The notes under the pieces are model-generated. The model did not search any database, was not told the DNA's origin, and saw only the letters and a list, made by a program, of their open reading frames with translations. 64,000 bases of DNA, from positions 150,000-213,999 of the forward strand of contig NZ_BDQM01000004.1 of the NCBI RefSeq assembly GCF_002207865.1, given 5' to 3'. The stretch comes from Colwellia marinimaniae. GTDB lineage: Bacteria; Pseudomonadota; Gammaproteobacteria; Enterobacterales; Alteromonadaceae. The translations under genes were made by a program, and so were the position numbers. Numbering within the stretch: the stretch's first letter is position 1; each line of letters begins with the position of its first letter. This document shows, in pieces, positions 37,240 to 45,790 of this stretch.

Positions 37240-38046
37240 ATGAAATATTGCTCGGTAAATGGTCAACAACAAACAGAAATAGCGGTAACAGAACGCGGAT
37301 TAGCCTACGGTGATGGCATATTCACCACGGCAAAAATTGTCAATGGCGAAATAGTATTACTGAACAAGCATATAGAGCGATTAACCCTAGGTTGCCAGCA
37401 ATTAAAGCTGCAAGTTCCATTCATGGCCAAGTTAACGGCACAATTGCAATCGCTTGCTAGGGCTTATCCGCTGGCGGTATTAAAAGTGATAATTACTGCC
37501 GGCAGTGGTGGCAGAGGGTATTCAAGAATAGGGCTAAACGATAATGCCAGCAATGTTATTATCATGATCTCTGATTTTCCTAGCCATTATACCGCGTTAG
37601 CCCAGCAAGGAATTAACTTAGGCGATAGTAAGCAACAGATCTCTATTAGCCCAATGCTTGCCGGATTAAAGCACCTTAATAGACTCGAGCAAGTGTTATT
37701 TAGGGCTGAGCTTGATGAACGTATTGAAGATGATCTTATTGTGACTAATTACCTTGGTGAGGTGATTGAGGTAACCAGTTCAAATTTATTCTATTGGTTA
37801 GATGGGCACTTATGCACGCCAGATTTATCAACATCCGGTGTTGATGGTATTATTAGACAGGCCATTTTGGCTAAATATCCGCAGATCAAAGTCTGCCATA
37901 CTAAGTTAGTCGAGCTTAAACAAGCACCAGCAATGTTTATCTGTAATTCTTTAATGGGCATAGTGCCGGTAAAAACGTACAATAATAACCTACTGACTAT
38001 GGATGCGGTATTACAGCTGCAAAACGAAATGAAAGACTTTATCTGA
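37240..38046 (+). CDS. pabC: Aminodeoxychorismate lyase
   Basis: PabC converts 4-amino-4-deoxychorismate to p-aminobenzoate and pyruvate for folate synthesis. The 268-residue PLP fold-type IV protein has ERGLAYGDGIFTT (18-30), KVIITAGSGGRGY with the PLP-phosphate region, the PLP Lys in GLKHLNRLEQVL (about residue 145), EVTSSNLF and the C-terminal FICNSLMGIVPV. It is the first gene of pabC-mltG-tmk-holB, placed after fabF as in E. coli. Confidence 0.92.
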   Translation: MKYCSVNGQQQTEIAVTERGLAYGDGIFTTAKIVNGEIVLLNKHIERLTLGCQQLKLQVPFMAKLTAQLQSLARAYPLAVLKVIITAGSGGRGYSRIGLNDNASNVIIMISDFPSHYTALAQQGINLGDSKQQISISPMLAGLKHLNRLEQVLFRAELDERIEDDLIVTNYLGEVIEVTSSNLFYWLDGHLCTPDLSTSGVDGIIRQAILAKYPQIKVCHTKLVELKQAPAMFICNSLMGIVPVKTYNNNLLTMDAVLQLQNEMKDFI

Positions 38047-38093
38047 CGCTTTTTTAGTGGTTAGATAATTTATTACCTGTTAAGGAAAAATGT

Positions 38094-39128
38094 GTGCTTA
38101 GAAATCTTATTATTTTTATGCTATTAATATTGTTGGCTACCGCGGGAACCTTGCTTTACCAATTTGATAAAGCATTATCTACGCCACTAGCGCTTGAAAA
38201 CGATAGCTTTTTAAAAGTAAAGCCCGGTAGCTCAATCAGCTCTTTTGCTAAGCAGTTAGAGCAGCAACAATGGTTAACTAACCGTTTTTGGCTGAGAACT
38301 TATGGCCGATTATTTCCGCACAAAGCCAATATTAAGGCCGGTACCTATCTGGTCACTAAAGGTACTACTTTAGCGCAATTATTAGTCCAGTTGGTTAAGG
38401 GTAAAGAACACCAATTCACGGTGACTTTTATTGAAGGCACTCGTTTTCAAGATGCGGTAGTTATTCTGGCAGAGCACCCTTATATTAAAAAAAGCATTCA
38501 AGGTGATACGCTCAGTGAAATAGCGGTAAAAGTTGGCATCGATTCAGCAAACCCCGAAGGTTGGTTATTTCCCGATACCTACGCCTTTACTGCCGATACC
38601 TTAGATATCATGTTATTGAAACGTGCTTATGCCAATATGCAGACACAGCTAAATCTTCTCTGGAAAAATAGAGCAGAAAATCTGCCTTATAGCACACCTT
38701 ATCAAGCGTTGATTATGGCTTCCATCATTGAAAAGGAAACCAGCTATGTTGCCGAGCAAGCTGTTATATCCTCTGTTTTTGTTAATCGATTACGCAAAAA
38801 AATGCGTTTACAAACCGACCCTACGGTGATTTATGGCTTAGGGGAACGTTATAAAGGTGATATTACGCGAGCCCATTTACGAGAAAAAACCCTGTATAAT
38901 ACCTATCGGATTCATGGTTTACCACCAACACCTATTGCAATGACTGGTTTGTCAGCTTTAAAAGCGACACTAAACCCAGCGACTAGTGATTACCTATACT
39001 TTGTTAGTGATGCTAACGGCAAACATGTTTTTAGTAAAACCTTGGCTGAGCATAATCGCGCTTATAGGGATTACCGGAAAAAACAAAGAAAAAAACAGCA
39101 GAGCAAAAGTAATAATATTGTTAACTAG
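38094..39128 (+). CDS. mltG: Endolytic murein transglycosylase MltG
   Basis: MltG (YceG) cuts nascent peptidoglycan strands and sets their length. The 344-residue protein has one N-terminal membrane anchor (about residues 4-22), then LysM-like and YceG domains in the periplasm. GWLFPDTYAF (156-165), the catalytic Glu213 in ASIIEKET, LQTDPTVIYGL and YNTYRIHGLPPTPI are visible. The start is GTG, seven bases after AAGGA; the nearby ATG at 38090 is out of frame. The basic C-terminal tail is low-complexity. Confidence 0.92.
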   Translation: MLRNLIIFMLLILLATAGTLLYQFDKALSTPLALENDSFLKVKPGSSISSFAKQLEQQQWLTNRFWLRTYGRLFPHKANIKAGTYLVTKGTTLAQLLVQLVKGKEHQFTVTFIEGTRFQDAVVILAEHPYIKKSIQGDTLSEIAVKVGIDSANPEGWLFPDTYAFTADTLDIMLLKRAYANMQTQLNLLWKNRAENLPYSTPYQALIMASIIEKETSYVAEQAVISSVFVNRLRKKMRLQTDPTVIYGLGERYKGDITRAHLREKTLYNTYRIHGLPPTPIAMTGLSALKATLNPATSDYLYFVSDANGKHVFSKTLAEHNRAYRDYRKKQRKKQQSKSNNIVN

Positions 39129-39182
39129 TCATTACCCCATAATTTAATATAAAAAATAACTGACCCAAGGTAAAGCTCAAGT

Positions 39183-39821
39183 ATGTCTACAGGAAAATTT
39201 ATTGTCATTGAAGGCATGGAAGGCGCAGGTAAATCCTCGGCGATTGCTGTTATTGAAAGTATCCTAAATAAACAGGGTATAGCGTATATTAATACCAGAG
39301 AGCCAGGTGGCACACCTTTAGCTGAAGCCCTGCGTGACATGGTGAAATCGGTAGAGCATCAAGAAAAGCTCACCGTTGAAACAGAGCTGTTACTTATGTA
39401 TGCCAGTCGTAGTCAATTACTTGCCAACAAAATACTGCCTGCTTTAGCTGCAGGAAAGTGGGTAATAGGTGATAGGCATGACTTGAGTTCACGTGCATAC
39501 CAAGGTGGTGGTCGAGGTTTTGAGCAAAGCATCATGGATACCATTAGTGATATAACGTTAAAAGGCTTTCGCCCTGATATCACCCTCTATTTAGATATAG
39601 ACCCACATATTGGTTTATCTCGTGCTAAAGCTCGGGGGAATTTAGACCGTATTGAATTAGAGCAAATGGATTTCTTTATCCGAGTTCATAATAAATATCG
39701 AGAGCTAGCCGCACAAGATAAAGCAATTATTACCATTGATGCGGCGCAAACCATGGTGCAAGTGCATCAGGATATAGAAAAAGTGGTTATTGAGTTTATC
39801 GCTGCAACAGACTTGGATTAG
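39183..39821 (+). CDS. tmk: Thymidylate kinase
   Basis: Tmk phosphorylates dTMP to dTDP. The 212-residue protein has the P-loop IEGMEGAGKSSA (9-20), NTREPGGTPLAE (38-49), the DRHDLSSRAYQGG motif that binds the base, and a lid segment RGNLDRIELE as in type II enzymes of E. coli. It sits between mltG and holB with short gaps, the conserved arrangement. Confidence 0.95.
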   Translation: MSTGKFIVIEGMEGAGKSSAIAVIESILNKQGIAYINTREPGGTPLAEALRDMVKSVEHQEKLTVETELLLMYASRSQLLANKILPALAAGKWVIGDRHDLSSRAYQGGGRGFEQSIMDTISDITLKGFRPDITLYLDIDPHIGLSRAKARGNLDRIELEQMDFFIRVHNKYRELAAQDKAIITIDAAQTMVQVHQDIEKVVIEFIAATDLD

Positions 39822-39830
39822 AGCGCGAAT

Positions 39831-40832
39831 ATGTTACCAATTTGCCGGGAAAAGCAAAGACAATTAAGTCAACAATATCAACAACAAACCTTGGCTCATG
39901 CCATACTATTACAAGGTATAACCGGTTCGGGCACAGAGGCATTGGCACAGTGGCTCATTGAGCTGCTAATTTGCCAAGCGCCACTATCAAGCAATGATGC
40001 AGTGACTGGCGAGGTTATCAACCTAGCCTGTGGGCAATGTAAAGCTTGTTTACTGAGAAAAAGTAAAAGCTATCCTGATCACTTATTATTAACCAGTGAA
40101 AATAAAACCTTAGGGGTTGATGATATTCGCCGCGGTAATGCTTTCCTAGAAAAAACAGCTCACCTTGGTGTGGTGAAAACCATTTTAATTCCTCAAGCTC
40201 AAATAATGACGGTTGCTGCGAGCAATGCTTTATTAAAAACCTTAGAGGAGCCAAGTGCTAACAGTTATATTGTCTTAATCACCGATGATCTGGATAGTTT
40301 ATTACCGACCATAATTAGTCGATGCGCAATATATACTATTAGGCCTATGGTAGGAGAAGCCTTGCTGGCACAACTCAAAACATCGCTGCATGAAAACACG
40401 CAAGTTCGTAATGACTCAGCCATGAACAGCGGCATAAATGCTAATGCTTTTGTTAATTTATCCCAACTAGCAGAATTAACTGACGAGGATGTTTTTCAAG
40501 CGTTTCAACACTTTAATCAATGCTTTCTAGCTTACTTAAATCATGGAAAAAGTGAAAGTGACTTACTTAATCAGCTGGTTGATAATATTCACGCTTTACG
40601 TTGGTTAGAAAAGATAACCTGCAATCTAGTAAGACAATATTATCTTGTTAAAGACCCTGAGCAGACTAATCTTGTGGTTAATAAAGAAATTTCAATACAG
40701 ATGCTTAATCAAATATATCAAGCTATCATCAGTAGTAATAAACTGATAAAGTCTTTTACACAAGCTAATCGACAATACGTTGGTGCACAGCTACTTATGA
40801 CGATAAATGATATCGTTAGACCATCGACATAG
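39831..40832 (+). CDS. holB: DNA polymerase III subunit delta'
   Basis: Delta' is part of the clamp-loader complex of the replicative polymerase. The 333-residue protein begins with ILLQGITGSGTEALAQWL in place of a full Walker A, as in other delta' subunits, which do not hydrolyse ATP. It carries the zinc module CGQCKACLLRKSKSYPDH (about 64-81), then NALLKTLEEPSANSYIVLIT and TIISRCAIY, the delta' signature. It starts ten bases after tmk. The region near residues 175-200 is more divergent than usual. Confidence 0.92.
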   Translation: MLPICREKQRQLSQQYQQQTLAHAILLQGITGSGTEALAQWLIELLICQAPLSSNDAVTGEVINLACGQCKACLLRKSKSYPDHLLLTSENKTLGVDDIRRGNAFLEKTAHLGVVKTILIPQAQIMTVAASNALLKTLEEPSANSYIVLITDDLDSLLPTIISRCAIYTIRPMVGEALLAQLKTSLHENTQVRNDSAMNSGINANAFVNLSQLAELTDEDVFQAFQHFNQCFLAYLNHGKSESDLLNQLVDNIHALRWLEKITCNLVRQYYLVKDPEQTNLVVNKEISIQMLNQIYQAIISSNKLIKSFTQANRQYVGAQLLMTINDIVRPST

Positions 40833-40841
40833 GAGACCAAC

Positions 40842-41168
40842 TTGGTTCCACTAAACATAGAGTTTCATTCAGAGCGTGATCTATATCTTGCCTTTATGCC
40901 TTTTCTTAAAGAAGGTGGGGTTTTTGTTCGTACACCACGCCAATATGAGCTAGGTGATGAAGTTGAGTTACACATATTGCTGCCCGATGCGTTAGAAGAG
41001 TCGGTCGTTCATGGTGAAGTTTGCTGGTTGACCCCCATTGGCGCGCAAAACGGTACCCCCCCTGGTGTAGGTATTACTTTTGTTAAAGATCCAGAAAAAA
41101 TACGCCATCAAATTGAGCAAATCATTGCTCGACACTTAAATTCTTCCGAGCCTACGCTAACTATGTAG
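40842..41168 (+). CDS. pilZ: PilZ-domain protein (type IV pilus type)
   Basis: The 108-residue single-domain protein resembles PilZ of Pseudomonas type IV pilus biogenesis: FMPFLKEGGVFVRTPRQYELGDEVELHIL-like sequence, GEVCWLTP and GVGITF. It lacks the RxxxR and (D/N)xSxxG residues that bind cyclic di-GMP, as does true PilZ. The start is TTG with AGGAG six bases upstream. Its place between holB and the TatD gene matches Pseudomonas and Shewanella. It may take part in twitching motility or surface pili, but no pilus gene is in the window. Confidence 0.88.
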   Translation: MVPLNIEFHSERDLYLAFMPFLKEGGVFVRTPRQYELGDEVELHILLPDALEESVVHGEVCWLTPIGAQNGTPPGVGITFVKDPEKIRHQIEQIIARHLNSSEPTLTM

Positions 41169-41246
41169 CTTGGTTTTCTTGTCACAAAATGAAGTAGTGA
41201 CAAAAATTATAACCGCTTAACACTTTTAAAGCACAGGAGTTCCTCG

Positions 41247-42014
41247 TTGTTTATAGATTCCCATTGTCATTTAGATCGCCTTAACTTATCCCTTTATGAT
41301 GATAATCTGGATAATGTTATCCAGGCGGCCAAAGCGGCTAAAGTAGATAAAATACTTTGTGTCAGCGTAACGTTAGCTGATTTCCCTGAAATGGCAGCAA
41401 AAACGGCTCATTATGATAACGTCTTACTTACCTGTGGTGCTCACCCTTTAAATCAAGAAGATGAAATTAGTCCTGAGCAGCTATTAGCCTTAAGTAAAAA
41501 TGAGCGAGTTATCGCCATTGGTGAAACTGGCTTGGATTATCACTACGCACCAGAGACTAAAGCGCTGCAGCTTGATTCCTTTAAAAAACATATTCACGTT
41601 GCCAAGCAATTAAATAAGCCACTTATTATTCATACCCGAGCCGCACAAGAAGATACTTTAGCGTTATTACGCAGTGAAGGAGCAGAGCAGGTCGGTGGTA
41701 TTCTACATTGCTTTACGGAAAGCTGGGATATGGCTGAACAAGCAATAGCATTAGGTTTTTATATTTCGTTTTCAGGCATAGTGACCTTTAAAAATGCCAG
41801 CGCATTAAGAGAAGTTGCCGCCTTAGTACCCGATGATAAATTCTTAATTGAAACAGATGCGCCATATCTTGCCCCGGTACCTTATCGAGGTAAAGAAAAC
41901 CAACCAGCCTTTGTGGTCGAAGTCGCTAAACATTTAGCCAGTATTCGAGGTCAGTCGGTTGAAAAAATAGCCCAGCTTTCTAGTGATAATTTTAATCGCC
42001 TCTTTAAGCTTTAA
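41247..42014 (+). CDS. ycfH: TatD-family metal-dependent hydrolase (YcfH)
   Basis: TatD enzymes are metal-dependent nucleases or deacylases with a TIM-barrel fold. The 255-residue protein has the metal ligands in DSHCHLD (3-9), GETGLDYH (92-99), IIHTRAA, LHCFTES and IETDAPYLAPVPYRGKENQP, and matches E. coli YcfH over its full length. The start is TTG, seven bases after AGGAG. It completes the pabC-mltG-tmk-holB-pilZ-ycfH cluster. Confidence 0.92.
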   Translation: MFIDSHCHLDRLNLSLYDDNLDNVIQAAKAAKVDKILCVSVTLADFPEMAAKTAHYDNVLLTCGAHPLNQEDEISPEQLLALSKNERVIAIGETGLDYHYAPETKALQLDSFKKHIHVAKQLNKPLIIHTRAAQEDTLALLRSEGAEQVGGILHCFTESWDMAEQAIALGFYISFSGIVTFKNASALREVAALVPDDKFLIETDAPYLAPVPYRGKENQPAFVVEVAKHLASIRGQSVEKIAQLSSDNFNRLFKL

Positions 42015-42499
42015 TGGTATTTTAGCACCTTGAATCAATTGATAGCTTGCTAAAATTTAGATAAAAAAAGGCCCAAACATATAGTTTGGGCTCAAAGATT
42101 GGCTCAAGGGGTTTGAGCCGTGCGCTAATTAACCATAACCTGATAACCAAGATAAAAACAAAAACAAAAACAAAAATAAACTAGGTGGTGTAATCCTATT
42201 TACTAACCTCTTAGCAGGAAAATCTTACTTCATGCTAAGCTTGTGTAACTAAGTGTAGTGGATGTTTTTTAAATAGCGAATGTTTCTGTATGTATTTATT
42301 TTATCAAACTAAAACAATGTCTTACATTGATGTTATGCTTTTTTAATTGATTTTTAATAGCGGATATTAACCGTGGTAATAGCGTTTTATCACAGCTTTT
42401 ACCGCGGATAAAACCCTTGCGTTCTTAGCCTCTTAGGACGGCTATTTTAGCAGAGATTTATCGTTACTAACTGATAATAATCGCAGCCAGCGGTTATCA
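42015..42499. other. Intergenic region with three hairpins and an A-rich microsatellite
   Basis: No gene is visible. GCCCAAAC-ATATA-GTTTGGGC (42071-42091) with an A7 run before it is a terminator on the minus strand. GGCTCAA-GGGGT-TTGAGCC (42101-42119) follows. An AAAAAC repeat runs from 42154 to 42180. A 17-bp imperfect stem (42468-42506) overlaps the stop codon of the antiporter gene. Confidence 0.5.
42064..42091 (-). terminator. Minus-strand terminator downstream of the antiporter gene
   Basis: An 8-bp GC-rich stem with a 5-base loop is followed on the minus strand by CCTTTTTTT. It lies about 400 bases after the antiporter stop and would stop antisense transcription into ycfH. Confidence 0.6.
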
Positions 42500-44086
42500 T
42501 CAGTTAGTTGTTATCACCTTGCTTTTAGGTAATAAAGCTAAACTTTCCTCAGCAAAACCGACCCCAGCATCGGTATAAAAGTTAAACACTTTATCAATAC
42601 CAAATTCTTCCAGTTGTAAACGTTCATCATCATAGCGGGCAACAGCCGCAATTTTCCCTTGATAATTTGCTGCCTTTAACTGGGCAGTAATACTGATGGC
42701 ATCTTGTACCGAGGGTAGCGCCAGCAAGACTAATTGAAGTCGTGAAAGATCAATACTTTCCCAAAAATGAATATCCTCAGCATCACCATAATAAGCTTCG
42801 ACCCCTTTGTTTGTTAACCAGGTTATTTTTTCTTTATCAGCATCTAAGCCCCATGCAGAGCTAGTACTATGGCTATTAATGGCTTGATAAGCGCCGATGC
42901 CAACACGGCCCATGCCGATGATAACTATAGGGCGCTGACAGGGTTGACAAAAAATGTCCTCTTCGAGTTTAACTTGGCGCTCAAATTTTGATAAAAAACC
43001 TCTATATTTAGCAAAGAGTGTGTGGGCAAAGCGATAAATGATATTGGTTAAAATAAAGGAGATAGATACACTTAATGCTAGGATCACTAGCCAATCATTA
43101 CTAAGCCAACCAGCGGTCACGCTTAATGCGCCAACAATTAAGCCAAACTCACTATAGTTACTTAAAGCTAGGGCACTAAGGAAGGCACTACGGCAACGCA
43201 TTTTTAATAGGCTGAAAATGCCATAAAACAGCACAAACTTAATCGGGATCAACAGCACTAATAAACTCGCTAAACCTAGCATCTCTAGTGTCGGCACCGC
43301 AGTAAAGCCAATCGATAAAAAGAAGCCTATTAAAAAGATATCTTTAAAACTCATTAAGGCTTTATTAATTTCAGTCGCTTTAACATGGGAGGCTAAGAAC
43401 ATGCCGACCAGTAGTGCGCCTAAGTCACCTTTAATGTTAACTAGCTCAAATAATTCATAGCTACCTAGCGCGAGAAAAAAGCCCATTAAAGGCATTAATT
43501 CACCATGGCCAACATGGCTAATAATCCTATTAATAATAGGTTTTATTAGAAATAAACCCAGTAGAGCAAAAGCCCAAAGCGATGGCATTTTACCGGTAGC
43601 GACAACTAAAAAGACAACGGCGACAATATCTTGAATAACCAGTATACTGACCGCTAATTTACCGTGGCGAGTACGCATTTCACCATTTTCTTCTAATAAT
43701 TTTATCACGCAAACTGTGCTGCTAAAACTTAAGGCAAAAGCAATTAACGCCGCAGTCATTAAGTCTAAGTCACTGAAGTAACTCACCGACATGAGCGCGA
43801 GTATCTTGACAAAGGTTATGGTAACAACCATCCAAACTAAGGTGTGTAAAGAGCAACCCAACCAAACTTCGGTTTTGAATAGGTTGGTCACGTTCAGCTT
43901 TAAACCTATGGTAAAGAGCATGATGGTGATACCTAAATCACTTAATATACTTAAGCTTTCATCGGCTTGATAACCAGCGATATTTAAGATGAAACCAGCA
44001 GCAAGGTAACCTATTGAGGGGGGAAGTGAGGTGGTTTTTGCTGCCAAGCCGCAGATAAATGCGAAAAGTATCCAGATAAAGTCCAT
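42500..44086 (-). CDS. CPA2-family cation:proton antiporter with RCK domain
   Basis: The 528-residue inner-membrane protein has about eleven or twelve membrane segments over residues 1-385, typical of the monovalent cation:proton antiporter 2 family (KefB/YbaL-like). LAAGFILNIAGY, ILSDLGITIMLFTIGLKL and SFSSTVCVIKLLEE with ILVIQDIVAVVFL are family signatures. A C-terminal TrkA-N/RCK domain (about 400-520) begins with IIGMGRVGIGAY, a NAD-binding glycine motif, and includes GLDADKE. It probably exchanges K+ or Na+ for H+. It is a single gene. Confidence 0.85.
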   Translation of the reverse strand: MDFIWILFAFICGLAAKTTSLPPSIGYLAAGFILNIAGYQADESLSILSDLGITIMLFTIGLKLNVTNLFKTEVWLGCSLHTLVWMVVTITFVKILALMSVSYFSDLDLMTAALIAFALSFSSTVCVIKLLEENGEMRTRHGKLAVSILVIQDIVAVVFLVVATGKMPSLWAFALLGLFLIKPIINRIISHVGHGELMPLMGFFLALGSYELFELVNIKGDLGALLVGMFLASHVKATEINKALMSFKDIFLIGFFLSIGFTAVPTLEMLGLASLLVLLIPIKFVLFYGIFSLLKMRCRSAFLSALALSNYSEFGLIVGALSVTAGWLSNDWLVILALSVSISFILTNIIYRFAHTLFAKYRGFLSKFERQVKLEEDIFCQPCQRPIVIIGMGRVGIGAYQAINSHSTSSAWGLDADKEKITWLTNKGVEAYYGDAEDIHFWESIDLSRLQLVLLALPSVQDAISITAQLKAANYQGKIAAVARYDDERLQLEEFGIDKVFNFYTDAGVGFAEESLALLPKSKVITTN

Positions 44087-44457
44087 AGCATTACTCTAAT
44101 TTAAGTTGGTTTACTGAGCGGAAAAGGTTATAGATTGTTTTGCACATTATGCAGGTAATAGGTTGACATCTATACAGCAAGCAGCAGTGACTTTTATTAG
44201 AACATACCTTCGCAACAGCCACTGTCTTGAAGAGAAGTTTACCTTAAAAACAACCCCTTATACCAATCTAATTAAGGAATTAGCAATTTTTGATGAGTAT
44301 TGATTATTGTTAACGGGCAGATGATGGGCTGGGTCTGGCATTGGCATGGAGAATAAAGAGGTTATTGGCTATTAAAACCATTTAAAAAGCACCTTAGTCA
44401 CGTTGAGTGTTAGAAAACCTGCTTGTTTTATAACATCTTTGTTGATTATCGTTTAAC
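44087..44457. other. Intergenic region
   Basis: No gene is visible. TATACCAAT near 44260 equals one end of the repeat at 24897. It is followed by the small palindrome CTAATT-AAGG-AATTAG (44268-44283). Confidence 0.4.
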
Positions 44458-45078
44458 TTAGTCTGCTAGCCACTTATTAATCTCACTATACATAAAATCA
44501 CGGATAATTGGTTGAGCTTTGGCGTTAGGGTGTAAATTATCATTTAGCATTAACGAAGCATCAACAGCAACAGCTGTCATAAAATAGGGCATAAGGTAAG
44601 CACCTGTTTGTTTAGCTACTTTACGATAACTGTCAGTAAACATTTTACCGTATCTTGGGCCTAAGTTTGGCGGGATATGAATCTCCATTAAGGCAACTTT
44701 TGCACCATGTTGTTGACTTATCGTGACGAGTTGGCTTAAATGCTTCTGCAGTAATTTCACTGGAAAACCTCTAATGCCATCATTGCCACCAAGCTCAATC
44801 AATACATGACTAGGTTGATGAGCTTTAAGCCAAGCATCAATTTTCAATAAGGCGTTATCGGTAGTTTGCCCACTTATGGCGGTATTAATGACGGTGATGG
44901 GCTGGTTTTTTTCTAGGTATTTATTTTGTAACAAATGAACCCATGCTTGTGCTTGCTCAAGCCCATAGCCAGCGCTTAAGCTGTCACCAATAAGTAAAAT
45001 TTTGTCGTTTGCTTGGCTAGTAAATGCCAGGTTTGTCAACATTAAGATAATAATAGATTTTAGGAAATAGCGTGTCAT
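44458..45078 (-). CDS. tesA: Acyl-CoA thioesterase I / lysophospholipase L1
   Basis: TesA is a periplasmic SGNH hydrolase that cleaves acyl-CoA, lysophospholipids and aryl esters. The 206-residue protein has a signal peptide (residues 1-23, ending SQA), then GDSLSAGYG with Ser33, the block II Gly in AISGQTT, block III ELGGNDG (about 96-102) and the catalytic Asp/His in LNDNLHPNA near the end. It diverges from ybbA as in E. coli. The two ATG codons overlap by two bases, so each promoter must lie inside the other gene's 5' end. Confidence 0.92.
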   Translation of the reverse strand: MTRYFLKSIIILMLTNLAFTSQANDKILLIGDSLSAGYGLEQAQAWVHLLQNKYLEKNQPITVINTAISGQTTDNALLKIDAWLKAHQPSHVLIELGGNDGIRGFPVKLLQKHLSQLVTISQQHGAKVALMEIHIPPNLGPRYGKMFTDSYRKVAKQTGAYLMPYFMTAVAVDASLMLNDNLHPNAKAQPIIRDFMYSEINKWLAD

Positions 45079-45790
45079 GTCAGTACTTTCTCAGTTAAAT
45101 GTTATTCAAGTGTCAGGCCTTACTAAGCGTGTTAACACACTTGAAGGCAGCCTCACTATCCTTAGCGATATAAACTTTTCTGTCAAGTCAGGGGAGTCAG
45201 TTGCTATTGTTGGCGCTTCCGGCTCGGGTAAATCTACCTTGCTTAGTTTATTGGCTGGACTAGATGTTGCTAGTCAAGGTGAAATTCATCTCGATGGTGA
45301 AGCCTTAAGTACCCTCGATGAAGAGGCACGTGCTCGGTTAAGAGCAGATAAAATTGGTTTTGTCTTTCAATCCTTTATGTTGGTGCAAAGTTTAACCGCT
45401 CTGGAAAATGTCATGTTACCCGCGGAGCTTGCCGGTGATCATGATGCTAAAGCACAGGCGGTTGAACTGCTGGACAAGGTTGGACTTTCACATCGGTTTG
45501 CCCACTATCCTTCACAATTGTCTGGTGGAGAGCAGCAAAGAGTTGCCATTGCCCGAGCCTTTATTGGCTCCCCTAAAATACTGTTTGCCGATGAGCCGTC
45601 AGCGAATCTAGATCGTAAAAATGGTCAGCTGATCGAAAACCTACTCTTTGATTTAAATAAGCAGAACGGTACTACGTTAGTACTGGTCACTCACGATGAA
45701 CAATTAGCAAAAAAGTGCCAGCGTATTATACATATTGAAGGTGGCCAACTGGAAAAAATCAGTGAAGGGGGAGCTGCCAATGTGGGTTAA
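45077..45790 (+). CDS. ybbA: ABC transporter ATP-binding protein YbbA
   Basis: This 237-residue ATPase is of the MacB/LolD-like group that powers FtsX-type permeases. It has Walker A GASGSGKST (46-54), the Q-loop in FVFQSFMLVQSL, the signature LSGGEQQRVAIARA, Walker B ILFADEPSANLD and a switch His in LVTHDE. It closely resembles E. coli YbbA, and the partner permease follows with an 11-base overlap. The substrate is unknown. Confidence 0.92.
   Translation: MSVLSQLNVIQVSGLTKRVNTLEGSLTILSDINFSVKSGESVAIVGASGSGKSTLLSLLAGLDVASQGEIHLDGEALSTLDEEARARLRADKIGFVFQSFMLVQSLTALENVMLPAELAGDHDAKAQAVELLDKVGLSHRFAHYPSQLSGGEQQRVAIARAFIGSPKILFADEPSANLDRKNGQLIENLLFDLNKQNGTTLVLVTHDEQLAKKCQRIIHIEGGQLEKISEGGAANVG

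Noticed and set aside
42468..42506. 17-bp imperfect stem over the antiporter stop codon as a terminator
   Set aside because: It lacks a T tract on either strand; the minus-strand terminator at 42064-42091 is a better candidate.
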